DNA of 19,582 nt from Castellaniella hirudinis_A (GCF_047468865.1 NZ_JBLGTV010000024.1:1-19582), one strand, 5' to 3'. Positions 7,686 through 15,450 are shown, numbered from the stretch's first letter. Notes: generated by a model not told the origin, from the sequence alone. A program made the numbers and translations.

Positions 7686-8462
7686 TCAGCGGTGCTTGAA
7701 ATCCGGCTTGCGCTTTTCGACAAAGGCTTTCATGCCTTCTTTCTGGTCTTCCGTGCTGAACAGGGCATGGAAATTGCGGCGTTCAAACAGCAGGGATTCG
7801 TCCAGCGTGGCCTCGAAGGAGCGGTTGATGCATTCTTTGGCCATCATGACAGCGGGCAGGGACATCGAGGCAATCACCGTGGCGGCTTCGATGGCCTCGT
7901 CCAGCAATTTGTCCACCGGCACGATACGGGCCACCAGGCCGGCGCGTTCGGCCTCGTGCACATCCATCATGCGCCCGGTCAGGGCCAGATCCATGGCCTT
8001 GGCCTTGCCCACGGCGCGCGGCAGGCGCTGCGTGCCGCCATAGCCCGGGATCACCCCCAGCTTGATTTCCGGCTGGCCGAACTTGGCGTTCTCGGCCGCG
8101 ATGATGAAATCGCACAGCATGGCGAGTTCGCAGCCGCCGCCCAGGGCATAGCCGGACACCGCCGCGATGATGGGCTTGCGCGCGCGCCGCAAGGCATCCC
8201 AATTGCCCCCCAGGTAGTCGGCCTTGTAGACATCCATATAGGACCAATCGGCCATCGCGCCGATATCGGCCCCGGCGGCGAAGGCTTTTTCGCTGCCCGT
8301 CAGCACCATCGCGCCAATGCCGTCATCGGCCTCGAAGGCCCGCACGGCGGCGGACAGTTCGTCGATGACCGCGTTGCTCAGGGCATTCAGAACCTGCGGG
8401 CGGTTCAGGGTCAGCAGCCCAACGCGCCCCCGGGTTTCGACCTTTACCAATGCTTCGCTCAT
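7686..8462 (-). CDS. Enoyl-CoA hydratase/isomerase (crotonase) family protein
   Basis: A 258-aa crotonase-fold enzyme, probably hydrating trans-2-enoyl-CoA to 3-hydroxyacyl-CoA in fatty-acid or aromatic-acid beta-oxidation. The signature regions are intact: AFAAGADIGAM for the CoA site, GYALGGGCELAMLCD with Glu112, and FGQPEIKLGVIPGYGGTQRL with Glu132. Glu112 and Glu132 match the two catalytic glutamates of true hydratases, so a hydratase is more likely than an isomerase. The ATG is preceded by GGAG. The gene is divergent from the M61/FolB gene with only 25 nt between starts. No other beta-oxidation gene is adjacent, so the substrate cannot be assigned. Confidence 0.93.
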   Translation of the reverse strand: MSEALVKVETRGRVGLLTLNRPQVLNALSNAVIDELSAAVRAFEADDGIGAMVLTGSEKAFAAGADIGAMADWSYMDVYKADYLGGNWDALRRARKPIIAAVSGYALGGGCELAMLCDFIIAAENAKFGQPEIKLGVIPGYGGTQRLPRAVGKAKAMDLALTGRMMDVHEAERAGLVARIVPVDKLLDEAIEAATVIASMSLPAVMMAKECINRSFEATLDESLLFERRNFHALFSTEDQKEGMKAFVEKRKPDFKHR

Positions 8463-8487
8463 GTTGTCTCCACAGTAAACTATCGGA

Positions 8488-10665
8488 ATGAATGATGATC
8501 TGATTTGCTACCAGCTGCGCCTGGCCGACCCGGCCGGCCACCGCTATGCCGTCCGACTGACAATCCCCCGGCCCGACCCCGACGGCCAGGCTCTGCGGTT
8601 GCCCGCCTGGATACCCGGCAGCTACCTGATCCGTGATTTTGCCCGACAGATCGAATCTTTGCAGGCGCGCGGCCCGGACGGCCCGGTGGCCTGCCACAAG
8701 ACCGACAGCCACACGTGGCACTGTACCCCGGCCCGGGGGCCTTTGGTGGTGGACTACATCGTCTACGCCTGGGATTTGTCCGTGCGCGGCGCGCATTTTG
8801 ACGAAAGCCACGCGTTTTTCAACGGCTGCAGCGTGTTCCTGGCGGTCGGCGGCCAGGAATCCCAGCCCTGCCTGGTGGATATTTGCCCGCCCGACCACAC
8901 CCCGGACTGGCGCGTGCACACCAGCCTGCCCGCCGCGGCCGGCCACCCGGGCTGCGCGCCCTTGCGGGGCTTCGGCGCGTACCGCGCCCCGGACTACGAC
9001 GCGCTGATCGACCATCCCGTGGAAATCGGCACCCCGCAGTGCGTCAGCTTCCAGGCGCACGGCGCCACCCACGATCTGGTCTTCACCGGGGTGATTCCGC
9101 AGCTGGATCTGGCCCGGATCGCGGCGGACGCCGAGAAAATCTGCGCCGCCCAGATCGCCCTGTTCGAGCCCGAGACCCGCAAGGCCCCCTTCCTGGACAG
9201 CGCGGATCGCTATGTGTTCCTGACCACTGTCACCGGCGACGGCTACGGCGGGCTCGAACACCGGGCCTCCACCGCCCTGATGGCCAGCCGCCACAGCCTG
9301 CCCATGCGGGGCCGGCCCGTGCCGGAAGACTACACCACCTTCCTGGGCCTATTGAGCCACGAATACTTCCACACCTGGAACGTCAAACGCATCAAGCCCG
9401 CCGCCTTTGCGCCTTATGACCTGCGCCAGCCCAACCACACCCGCCTGCTGTGGGTGTTTGAAGGCTTCACCTCGTACTACGACGACCTGATGCTGCTGCG
9501 CGCCGGGGTGATCGACGAAGCGGCCTACCTCAAGATCCTGGCCCGCACGCTGGATCAGGTGCTGCGCGGCGGCGGGCGATTGAAGCAGTCCGTGGCCGAA
9601 AGCTCTTTCGATGCCTGGACCCGCTACTACAAGCAGGACGAGAACTCCCCCAACGCCCTGGTCAGCTATTACACCAAGGGCGCGCTGGTGGCCCTGGGGC
9701 TGGATCTGGAAATCCGCCGACGCAGCCAGGGGCTCCGCAGCCTGGATGACGTCATGCGGCTGCTGTGGGATCAATACGGGCGCGACTTCTTCCGGGGCCG
9801 GCCCCATGGGGTGCCCGAGGACGCCCTGCCCGCCCTGATCCGGCAGGCCACCGGGGTGGACGCGGCCGACTTCATCCGGCAACATGCCGAAGGCTGCGCG
9901 GACATCCCGCTGGCGCCCGCTTTGGCCGGGCACGGCCTGCGCCTGGATACCCAGCCGGAGACAACGCGCCCCGGCCTGGACGTCCGCCTGCGCGCGGATC
10001 ATGACGGCGTTCACCTGGCCACGGTTCACGAACACGGCGCCGCCCACGCGGCGGGGCTGTCGGCGGGCGACCAACTGGTGGCCCTGGACGGCCTGCGCAT
10101 CCGCACGACGACGGATCTCGACCGCCTGTTGGACGGGCATCAACCCGGCGACCCGGTCACGGTGCATGTGTTCCGGCGCGACGAACTGCGCCATTACCCG
10201 CTGCGCCTGGCCGCGTCCGCCGGCAAGCACCGGATCACGCGAACGGGCCCCGGCCCCCAGGCGCAGCCCTGGCCCGCCCCCGGCCCTGCCGCGGCGGCCC
10301 CCCAGTCCCGCCAGGTCATCCTGGACGACCTGCAGGTCACCGCGTCCATCGGCATGCTCGACCACGAACGCCGGCAGCGCCAGCCGCTGCGCATCCGCGC
10401 CGAATTCGACGTGGACGCCGCCCATCCCGTGGACGATGCGGACATCGGCACCGTGCTGGATTACCGCCAGCTGCGCGCAGCGCTGATCGACGAGGCGACA
10501 CAGGCCCACACCGACCTGCTGGAAACCCTGGTGGATCGCGCACTGACGCGCATCCTGCGGGAATTTCCCGCCGTGCGATCCGCCCGCCTGCGCATCTGCA
10601 AACCCCAAGCCTTCGATGACTGCGCGGCGGTGTGCATCGAGCAAACCCGCCACCGCCCGGACTGA
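8488..10665 (+). CDS. M61 family peptidase with PDZ domain fused to dihydroneopterin aldolase (FolB) domain
   Basis: A single 725-aa frame. Residues 1 to about 470 resemble M61 (glycyl aminopeptidase-like) metallopeptidases, with zinc motif HEYFH at 291-295 and a downstream glutamate in VFEGFTSYYDD (Glu325). A PDZ-like domain spans about 495-580, and a Pro/Ala-rich linker about 585-608. Residues 610-720 look like a whole dihydroneopterin aldolase of folate synthesis, with Tyr659 (LDYRQLR), Glu679 (LLETL) and Lys705 (RICKPQAF) matching catalytic positions. No in-frame ATG, GTG or TTG lies in the linker just before the first FolB strand, so FolB should be made only as part of the fusion. No signal peptide or strong ribosome binding site is visible. 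It ends 6 nt before ttcA and is probably co-transcribed with it. Confidence 0.88.
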   Translation: MNDDLICYQLRLADPAGHRYAVRLTIPRPDPDGQALRLPAWIPGSYLIRDFARQIESLQARGPDGPVACHKTDSHTWHCTPARGPLVVDYIVYAWDLSVRGAHFDESHAFFNGCSVFLAVGGQESQPCLVDICPPDHTPDWRVHTSLPAAAGHPGCAPLRGFGAYRAPDYDALIDHPVEIGTPQCVSFQAHGATHDLVFTGVIPQLDLARIAADAEKICAAQIALFEPETRKAPFLDSADRYVFLTTVTGDGYGGLEHRASTALMASRHSLPMRGRPVPEDYTTFLGLLSHEYFHTWNVKRIKPAAFAPYDLRQPNHTRLLWVFEGFTSYYDDLMLLRAGVIDEAAYLKILARTLDQVLRGGGRLKQSVAESSFDAWTRYYKQDENSPNALVSYYTKGALVALGLDLEIRRRSQGLRSLDDVMRLLWDQYGRDFFRGRPHGVPEDALPALIRQATGVDAADFIRQHAEGCADIPLAPALAGHGLRLDTQPETTRPGLDVRLRADHDGVHLATVHEHGAAHAAGLSAGDQLVALDGLRIRTTTDLDRLLDGHQPGDPVTVHVFRRDELRHYPLRLAASAGKHRITRTGPGPQAQPWPAPGPAAAAPQSRQVILDDLQVTASIGMLDHERRQRQPLRIRAEFDVDAAHPVDDADIGTVLDYRQLRAALIDEATQAHTDLLETLVDRALTRILREFPAVRSARLRICKPQAFDDCAAVCIEQTRHRPD

Positions 10666-10671
10666 ACGCCC

Positions 10672-11655
10672 ATGACGACCGCCGCCCCGCCGCCCGGCCC
10701 GCGCCGCCACCCTAGCGTGAACGAAAACAAACTGGTCAAGCGCCTGCTGCGCGAGACCGGCAAGGCCATCGCCGACTACCAAATGATCGAAGACGGCGAC
10801 CGGGTGATGGTGTGCCTCTCCGGCGGCAAGGACTCTTACGGACTGCTGGACATCCTGCTGACCCTGCGCGAACGCGCGCCCATCCGTTTCGACCTGATCG
10901 CCGTCAACCTGGATCAAAAACAGCCGGGTTTCCCCGAGCAGGTGCTGCCGGACTACTTGCGTGCGCGGGGGGTGCCGTTCCACATTGAAAACCAGGACAC
11001 CTACTCGATCGTCAAGCGCCTGATCCCCGAAGGCAAGACGACGTGTTCGCTGTGCTCGCGCCTGCGGCGCGGGATTCTGTACCGCGTGGCCCGCGAACTG
11101 GGCGCCACCAAGATCGCCCTGGGGCATCATCGCAACGACATCCTGGCGACATTCTTCCTCAACCTGTTCTACGGTGGCCGCCTGAAGGCCATGCCGCCCA
11201 AACTGGTGTCCGACGACGGCGAACACATCGTCATCCGCCCCCTGGCCTACGTGCAGGAAAAAGACCTGATCGCCTATGCGAAATTGCGGGATTTTCCGAT
11301 CATCCCCTGCAATCTGTGCGGATCCCAGGAAAACCTGAAACGCAAGGAAGTCGGCCGCATGCTGGAAGAATGGGATCGGCACTTCGGCCAGCGCAGCGCC
11401 AATATATTCCGGGCGCTGTCGCAGGTGGCGCCGTCGCACCTGATGGATCGCCAACTGATGGACTTCGCCGCGCTGAAGCCGACCGGCGTGCCCGACGCCG
11501 AGGGCGACCATGCCTTCGATGCCGAGGATTTCCACGCGCCCGCCTTCGCCGAGGACGACGCGGATGAGGCGGACGACACGGACAACGCGGAACCCGCCGA
11601 GGCGTTGCGGGTCGTCAGCCTGCGCCGCCCCGCACCGGGGGTGCGGCCGGCCTGA
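10672..11655 (+). CDS. ttcA: tRNA 2-thiocytidine biosynthesis protein TtcA
   Basis: TtcA (327 aa) uses ATP and a 4Fe-4S cluster to thiolate cytidine 32 of certain tRNAs. The PP-loop SGGKDS is at residues 50-55. Two CxxC motifs, CSLC (Cys125, Cys128) and CNLC (Cys213, Cys216), are the expected cluster and catalytic cysteines. ALGHHRNDILATFFLNLFYG is also characteristic. The C-terminus from about 280 is an acidic low-complexity tail (AEDDADEADDTDNAEPAEA), longer than usual and probably dispensable. The ATG lies 6 nt after the M61/FolB stop. It converges on the LysR gene with a 6-nt gap and no terminator between. Confidence 0.95.
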   Translation: MTTAAPPPGPRRHPSVNENKLVKRLLRETGKAIADYQMIEDGDRVMVCLSGGKDSYGLLDILLTLRERAPIRFDLIAVNLDQKQPGFPEQVLPDYLRARGVPFHIENQDTYSIVKRLIPEGKTTCSLCSRLRRGILYRVARELGATKIALGHHRNDILATFFLNLFYGGRLKAMPPKLVSDDGEHIVIRPLAYVQEKDLIAYAKLRDFPIIPCNLCGSQENLKRKEVGRMLEEWDRHFGQRSANIFRALSQVAPSHLMDRQLMDFAALKPTGVPDAEGDHAFDAEDFHAPAFAEDDADEADDTDNAEPAEALRVVSLRRPAPGVRPA

Positions 11656-11661
11656 CCCGGC

Positions 11662-12555
11662 CTACCCCGGATGCAGGGTTTCCACCCGGCCCAAGCGCTG
11701 GGCCAGGAAATCCAGGAACACCCGCGTGCGGGCCGGCATCATGCGCGAGGGAAACAAGGCCACCAGCGGCTTGGGCTCGAAAGACCAGTCGGGCAGAACG
11801 CGCACCAGGCCCGCCCCCGCATGGTTGATGGACAGCAGCCCGATGCCCGCGCCCAGGCCGATCAGGTGATGCAGCACCAGCACCTGATTGACGGCGATCC
11901 GGCCGCGCACCCGCACGGACTGCGTCTGCCCGGAAGCCTGCCGCAGATGCCAGATGGCGTCTTCCCGCTGGGTACTGCTGCGCAGGCAATCGTGCATGGC
12001 CAGGTCGGTGGGCGTCTGGGGCTGGCCATGGGCCCGCAGATAGTCGCGCGACGCATACAAGCCCAGGGCCAATTCCCCCAGCTTGCGGGACACGACGCGG
12101 GAATCCGGCGGCTGCGCGACCCGTACCACGACATCGTAGCCATCGGTCTGCAAGTCGATTTTACGGATGCTGAGATCGTATTCGCACTCGATGTCGGGGT
12201 ACTGCCGGGCAAAATCGAGCAAGGCATCCTGCAGACAGGTCTGCACCAGGCTGGACGGCAGAGACACCCGCAACAGGCCGCGCGGCAGGCTGGTTTCTTC
12301 CTGTAGCAATTCATGCGCCACCCGGGCTTCCTCGACGATCAGGCGGCAGCGCTCGTAGTACACGGCCCCGGCCTCGGTCAGGCCGACTTTGCGCGTGGTG
12401 CGGTTCAGCAGCCGCACGCCGATGGATTGCTCCAGCTGGGTAATGCGCCGCGACAGCGTGGACGCGGGCATCCCCAACACGGCCCCGGCGCGCGTGAACC
12501 CGCGGTTGCGGGCGACTTCCACGAACAGTTCCAAATCATCCAAAGCGGGCTTCAT
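11662..12555 (-). CDS. LysR family transcriptional regulator
   Basis: A 297-aa LysR-type regulator. The N-terminal winged helix-turn-helix spans about residues 1-62 (LELFVEVARNRGFTRAGAVL, then ASTLSRRITQLEQSIGVRLL, then NRTTRKVGLTEAG). A periplasmic-binding-protein-like effector domain follows from about 90 (GLLRVSLPSSL onward). Length is normal. The ATG has GAGG a few bases upstream. The gene is divergent from the DUF4148 gene across a 243-nt spacer with several palindromes, which suggests self-regulation and possibly control of that neighbour. Its effector cannot be named from sequence. Confidence 0.94.
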   Translation of the reverse strand: MKPALDDLELFVEVARNRGFTRAGAVLGMPASTLSRRITQLEQSIGVRLLNRTTRKVGLTEAGAVYYERCRLIVEEARVAHELLQEETSLPRGLLRVSLPSSLVQTCLQDALLDFARQYPDIECEYDLSIRKIDLQTDGYDVVVRVAQPPDSRVVSRKLGELALGLYASRDYLRAHGQPQTPTDLAMHDCLRSSTQREDAIWHLRQASGQTQSVRVRGRIAVNQVLVLHHLIGLGAGIGLLSINHAGAGLVRVLPDWSFEPKPLVALFPSRMMPARTRVFLDFLAQRLGRVETLHPG

Positions 12556-12616
12556 CGGCGGCCTCGATCGGTGGTTTCGACGGTTTAATAAGGGTTAACA
12601 CGAAAATACAAGCCTT

Positions 12617-12656
12617 GCTTACTGCTATAAAAATTATATATGTAAGCCATATTACA
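12617..12656. promoter_or_regulatory. LysR promoter -10 and overlapping palindromes
   Basis: A perfect minus-strand TATAAT lies at 12633-12638, about 78 nt before the LysR ATG. It is bracketed by the inverted repeat GCTTAC (12617-12622) and GTAAGC (12642-12647). A second palindrome, TGTAA-N6-TTACA, occupies 12641-12656 just upstream of the -10. This is the AT-rich dyad arrangement expected of a LysR operator overlapping its own promoter. Sites are seen; binding is inferred. Confidence 0.55.
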
Positions 12657-12658
12657 GC

Positions 12659-12697
12659 GATAAATGGAAAGATGATTTAGCAATTTGCCCATTTATC
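12659..12697. promoter_or_regulatory. 9-bp perfect inverted repeat, candidate operator
   Basis: GATAAATGG (12659-12667) and CCATTTATC (12689-12697) are perfect reverse complements separated by 21 nt, so half-site centres are 30 bp apart, close to three helical turns. It lies between the divergent LysR and DUF4148 genes. A weak plus-strand promoter candidate (TTTATC, 17-nt spacer, CACAAT at 12715-12720) would overlap its right arm. Confidence 0.45.
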
Positions 12698-12798
12698 CCT
12701 ATCGTGCGGCGGCGCACAATAGCCTCACTGAAACAGCGCATGCAAGACACAAACCGCTTGCCTGCGATGTCTGACCAACCAACATGAAGGAAACCATC

Positions 12799-13119
12799 AT
12801 GAAAATCGCCGCCACACTTTCCGCTATCGCCCTGGGTCTCGGCACCGCCGGCTTTGCTTATGCCGACAGCCTGCCGTACTACCCCGCCGACACCACGGCC
12901 AACGCCGCCAGCACCGTCACCCGGGCCCAGGTCGAACACGCCCTGCAGCAAGCCGAAGCACAAGGCACACTGATCATCGGCGAAACCTCGTCCTACCCGG
13001 TGCTGGCGCAGCACGACAACAAAACCCGCGCCCAGGTGCTGGCCGAACTGCGCACCGCCGAAGCCGCCGGCCTGGTTCGCACGGGCGAACAAGCCAGCTA
13101 CCCGGGGTTCTCCGCCTGA
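12799..13119 (+). CDS. DUF4148 domain-containing exported protein
   Basis: A 106-aa protein with a clear Sec signal peptide (MKIAATLSAIALGLGTAGFA, cleavage probably after AYA at residue 22). The mature part holds two related units of about 35 residues: TRAQVEHALQQAEAQGTLI followed by a SYP motif, then TRAQVLAELRTAEAAGLVR followed by a second SYP motif. This is the DUF4148 pattern, common in Burkholderiales and of unknown function; a periplasmic location is likely. I chose the ATG at 12799 because AAGGA lies directly upstream; the in-frame ATG at 12784 would put five extra residues before the signal peptide. It is divergent from LysR and followed by a terminator. Confidence 0.85.
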   Translation: MKIAATLSAIALGLGTAGFAYADSLPYYPADTTANAASTVTRAQVEHALQQAEAQGTLIIGETSSYPVLAQHDNKTRAQVLAELRTAEAAGLVRTGEQASYPGFSA

Positions 13120-13123
13120 GCGC

Positions 13124-13217
13124 CTGAACCGCACCGCGTCGTCCAGCCCCCTGGCTGGACCGCCTCGCAGCCGTTGGCCATCGGTCAACCCCTGGGGCGG
13201 TTCAGCCAGGTTTTTTT
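13124..13217 (+). terminator. Branched terminator region after the DUF4148 gene
   Basis: The T-tract TTTTTTT (13211-13217) directly follows a CCTGG-N10-CCAGG hairpin (13191-13210). Upstream are a perfect 8-bp hairpin GTCCAGCC/GGCTGGAC (13141-13160) and a 7-bp hairpin with one G-T pair (13173-13189). A 9-bp long-range pair, CTGAACCGC (13124-13132) with GCGGTTCAG (13197-13205), encloses the inner hairpins and competes with the last one. It probably ends DUF4148 transcription. Confidence 0.65.
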
Positions 13218-13229
13218 AATCCATGTTCA

Positions 13230-13261
13230 ATCAATTTTGGCATGGAATACATACAATTGAT
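13230..13261. promoter_or_regulatory. Inverted repeat in the probable promoter of the NO-reductase-like cluster
   Basis: ATCAATT (13230-13236) and AATTGAT (13255-13261) form a perfect 7-bp inverted repeat with an 18-nt spacer. A TACAAT hexamer (13252-13257) could be a -10. The arms contain ATCAA and TTGAT, the Fnr/DNR half-sites, but in the outward order and too far apart for a standard TTGAT-N4-ATCAA box. It is therefore a candidate operator for an unknown or non-standard binding mode. Confidence 0.4.
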
Positions 13262-13435
13262 AACAACTCCGGTCCCAGAAAGACCCCATGGGAGACAGCA
13301 CACCAAAAAACGACCCTCGCATTCCTTGACAGGAGCCCCGGCCCAGGCGCAGCTGCCACGCCATCACCAGACACACGTCTGGCGACGCTTGCCATTCTGG
13401 TTCCGGTCGTCATGGACTACACCAAGAGGATCATC

Positions 13436-13981
13436 GTGACCACCCAAAACGTTGTTTGGCCGCTCTCCCTGCTGGGCATCGGCGCTGTAACGCTGGTTTT
13501 TGTTTTTGTCATCAGCCAGGCGCGCATCCCGGCGACGGCGGATGAAACCCGCCACCACACCCACACCGCCCACGTCATTCAGGCCTGGTTCTTCGGGCTG
13601 CTGCTGGCGGGCTTCGGGCTGGGCACCTGGCTGACCCTGCGCCATTTCCCCATTCCCGCCCAGCACACGCCGCTGCAGGCCGATGCGGTCGTGGACGTGG
13701 AAGGGTTCATGTGGGGCTGGACCATGCAGCCCCAAACCGCCCGGGCGGGGCAGACCGTGGAATTCCGCGTCACCAGCAAGGACGTCAACCACGACTTTGC
13801 GGTGTACGGCCCCGACGGCAACCTGGTGGCCCAGACCCAGGCCATGCCGGGATTCGTCAACAAGCTGCTGGTGCAGTTTCAGCAGGCCGGCGACTATACC
13901 GTGCAATGCCTGGAATACTGCGGCGTGGGCCACGGCTTCATGAAAACCACCCTCACCGTTTCCGACCGGGAGGACAACTGA
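13436..13981 (+). CDS. norS: CuA-type subunit II of a haem-copper nitric oxide reductase/oxidase (NorS-like)
   Basis: A 181-aa membrane-anchored cupredoxin that should accept electrons from cytochrome c and pass them to the next gene's product. Two N-terminal transmembrane helices (about 6-27 and 45-67) precede a periplasmic domain with all CuA ligands: His119 (VNHDF), then Cys158, Glu160, Cys162, His166 and Met169 in CLEYCGVGHGFM. The GTG start at 13436 is supported by AGAGGA about 6 nt upstream; an ATG at 13412 has no good site. The next gene begins 2 nt after the stop. Databases would probably call it cytochrome c oxidase subunit II; I prefer NorS from the features of the partner subunit and gene order. 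Confidence 0.82.
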   Translation: MTTQNVVWPLSLLGIGAVTLVFVFVISQARIPATADETRHHTHTAHVIQAWFFGLLLAGFGLGTWLTLRHFPIPAQHTPLQADAVVDVEGFMWGWTMQPQTARAGQTVEFRVTSKDVNHDFAVYGPDGNLVAQTQAMPGFVNKLLVQFQQAGDYTVQCLEYCGVGHGFMKTTLTVSDREDN

Positions 13982-13983
13982 TC

Positions 13984-15450
13984 ATGGCCAGCCTGACAAT
14001 GTATCCCGCCGACGAATCCCTGACCCCGCGCGCGCGCCAGGTCTTCAACCTGTACATGATCACCGCCATCGTGGCCGTGCTGCTGTTCATGCTGCTGGGC
14101 CTGACCATGCGGCTGAACGAGGCCCAATGGATCAGCATCCCCTCCACCCTGTTCTACGAATTCCTGTCCATGCACGGCACGGGCATGGTGGGCATCACCT
14201 CGCTGGCCACCGTGGGGGTGATGTGGTTCTTCCTGCGCAAATACGTCACTTTGCACCTGTGGGCCTTCGCCGCCAACTACGTGCTGTTTCTGCTGGGGGC
14301 CGTGTGCATCGCACTGGCCATTTTCGTGGGCGGCTACGGGGCCCTGTGGACGTTCCTGTACCCCCTGCCCGCCCAAAGCATGGGCCTGTGGTCGCCCGGC
14401 GCCGCCGCGCTGTATATCTTCGGCTACATCCTGATCGGCTTCGGCATGCTGCTGTTCTACCTGGACGCCACCGCCGGCATCCTGCGGCGCTATGGCAATC
14501 TGGGCCGCGCCATGGGTTGGCAATGGCTGTTCGGCGGCACGGTGGATCCCGATCATCCCAAGGCGGTCATCGCCAGCAGCGGGGTCATCATCGCCAATTC
14601 CCTGGGCATCATCGCGGGCGAAGTCGCCCTGTTCATGACACTGGTGAACCTGTTCTACCCGGATGTCGCGCTCAACGCCCTGCTGGCCAAGAACCTGATC
14701 TACTGGTTCGGCCACATGGTGGCCAACGCCACCATCTACATGGGGGTGATCGCGGTCTACGAGCTGCTGCCGCGCTATACCGGCAAGCCCTACGCGGTGT
14801 CGCGTCCCTTCATCTGGGCCTGGCTGGCCACGGCGCTGTACGTCATCGTCGTCTTCCCGCACCACTTGTTCATGGACTTCGCCCAGCCGCGCTGGCTGGC
14901 CGTGATGGGCCAGATCGCCTCCTGGGTGGGCGGCTTCCCGGTGTTCGTCATCACCGTGTACGGGGCGCTGGTCAACCTGTACCGATCCAACATCCGCTGG
15001 ACCATGCCGTCCATGCTGCTGATCCTGGCGATGTTCGGCTGGGCCGCCGGGGTAGTGCCCGCCATCATGGACGGCACCATCCGCGTCAATGCCGTCATGC
15101 ACAACACGCTGTGGGTGCCGGGCCATTTCCACTTCTACATGCTGATCGGCATGCTGCCCATGGTGCTGGCCCTGATGTACCACCAGATCGGCCGCCTGAA
15201 CCAGGCCCCGCTCAAGTCCGCCGCCGACCAGATCGGTTTTCCGCTGTTCCTCGTGGGCGGCCTGGTCTTCGTGCTGGCTTTCCTGTACGGCGGACAATCG
15301 GGGGCGGCCCGCCGCATGGCCGAACACTGGGACGCCTGGCTGCCCAGCGACGGCGTCGGTGCCATCGGGGCCGCCCTGGTGGTGCTGTCCATGCTGTACT
15401 TTGCCGCACGCATCACCCTGGGCCTGTTGAAAAAGCCCGCGACCCCCTGA
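13984..15450 (+). CDS. norY: Haem-copper catalytic subunit lacking the oxidase tyrosine, sNOR (NorY)-like
   Basis: A 488-aa polytopic protein of the haem-copper oxidase superfamily. All six metal-binding histidines are present: His64 and His383 for the low-spin haem, His381 for the active-site haem, and His244, His293 and His294 for CuB. Spacing closely matches bovine subunit I (61, 240, 290, 291, 376, 378). The residue matching cross-linked Tyr244 is Asn248 (GHMVAN), Glu242 is Val246, and the K-channel lysine region (GFPVFVITVYG) has no lysine. Oxygen reduction with proton pumping is therefore unlikely. NO reduction (2 NO to N2O) is the best inference, given the CuA partner, SenC and a DNR-type regulator. 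It shares an overlapping TGATG with the next gene. An unusual oxidase is the alternative. Confidence 0.8.
   Translation: MASLTMYPADESLTPRARQVFNLYMITAIVAVLLFMLLGLTMRLNEAQWISIPSTLFYEFLSMHGTGMVGITSLATVGVMWFFLRKYVTLHLWAFAANYVLFLLGAVCIALAIFVGGYGALWTFLYPLPAQSMGLWSPGAAALYIFGYILIGFGMLLFYLDATAGILRRYGNLGRAMGWQWLFGGTVDPDHPKAVIASSGVIIANSLGIIAGEVALFMTLVNLFYPDVALNALLAKNLIYWFGHMVANATIYMGVIAVYELLPRYTGKPYAVSRPFIWAWLATALYVIVVFPHHLFMDFAQPRWLAVMGQIASWVGGFPVFVITVYGALVNLYRSNIRWTMPSMLLILAMFGWAAGVVPAIMDGTIRVNAVMHNTLWVPGHFHFYMLIGMLPMVLALMYHQIGRLNQAPLKSAADQIGFPLFLVGGLVFVLAFLYGGQSGAARRMAEHWDAWLPSDGVGAIGAALVVLSMLYFAARITLGLLKKPATP

Larger units (their letters stand above)
13120..13435. other. Spacer between the DUF4148 gene and the CuA-subunit gene
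   Basis: This 316-nt stretch has a terminator region (13124-13217), an AT-rich probable promoter zone (13211-13265) and a GC-richer leader (13266-13435). An open frame runs in from 13223 into the CuA-subunit gene, but its translation is Pro/Thr/Ala-rich, lacks family features and precedes a well-placed ribosome binding site, so I treat it as untranslated. A perfect 6-bp hairpin lies at 13367-13382. Confidence 0.6.

Noticed and set aside
9349..11535. 728-codon minus-strand open frame opposite the M61/FolB gene and ttcA
   Set aside because: It mirrors two clear coding genes on the plus strand, has low-complexity Gln/Gly/Val/Arg composition and no recognisable domain.
13326..13354. TTGACA at 13326-13331 as the -35 of the norS-like promoter
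   Set aside because: No -10-like hexamer occurs 16-18 nt downstream; the region is GC-rich.
13223..13435. N-terminal extension of the CuA subunit from 13223
   Set aside because: The extra 71 residues lack membrane or family features, while AGAGGA sits just before the GTG at 13436 and the first transmembrane helix begins there.
13436..15450. Ordinary aa3-type or cbb3-type cytochrome c oxidase
   Set aside because: The CuA subunit rules out cbb3, and loss of the active-site tyrosine, the D-channel glutamate and the K-channel lysine argues against a proton-pumping aa3 enzyme.
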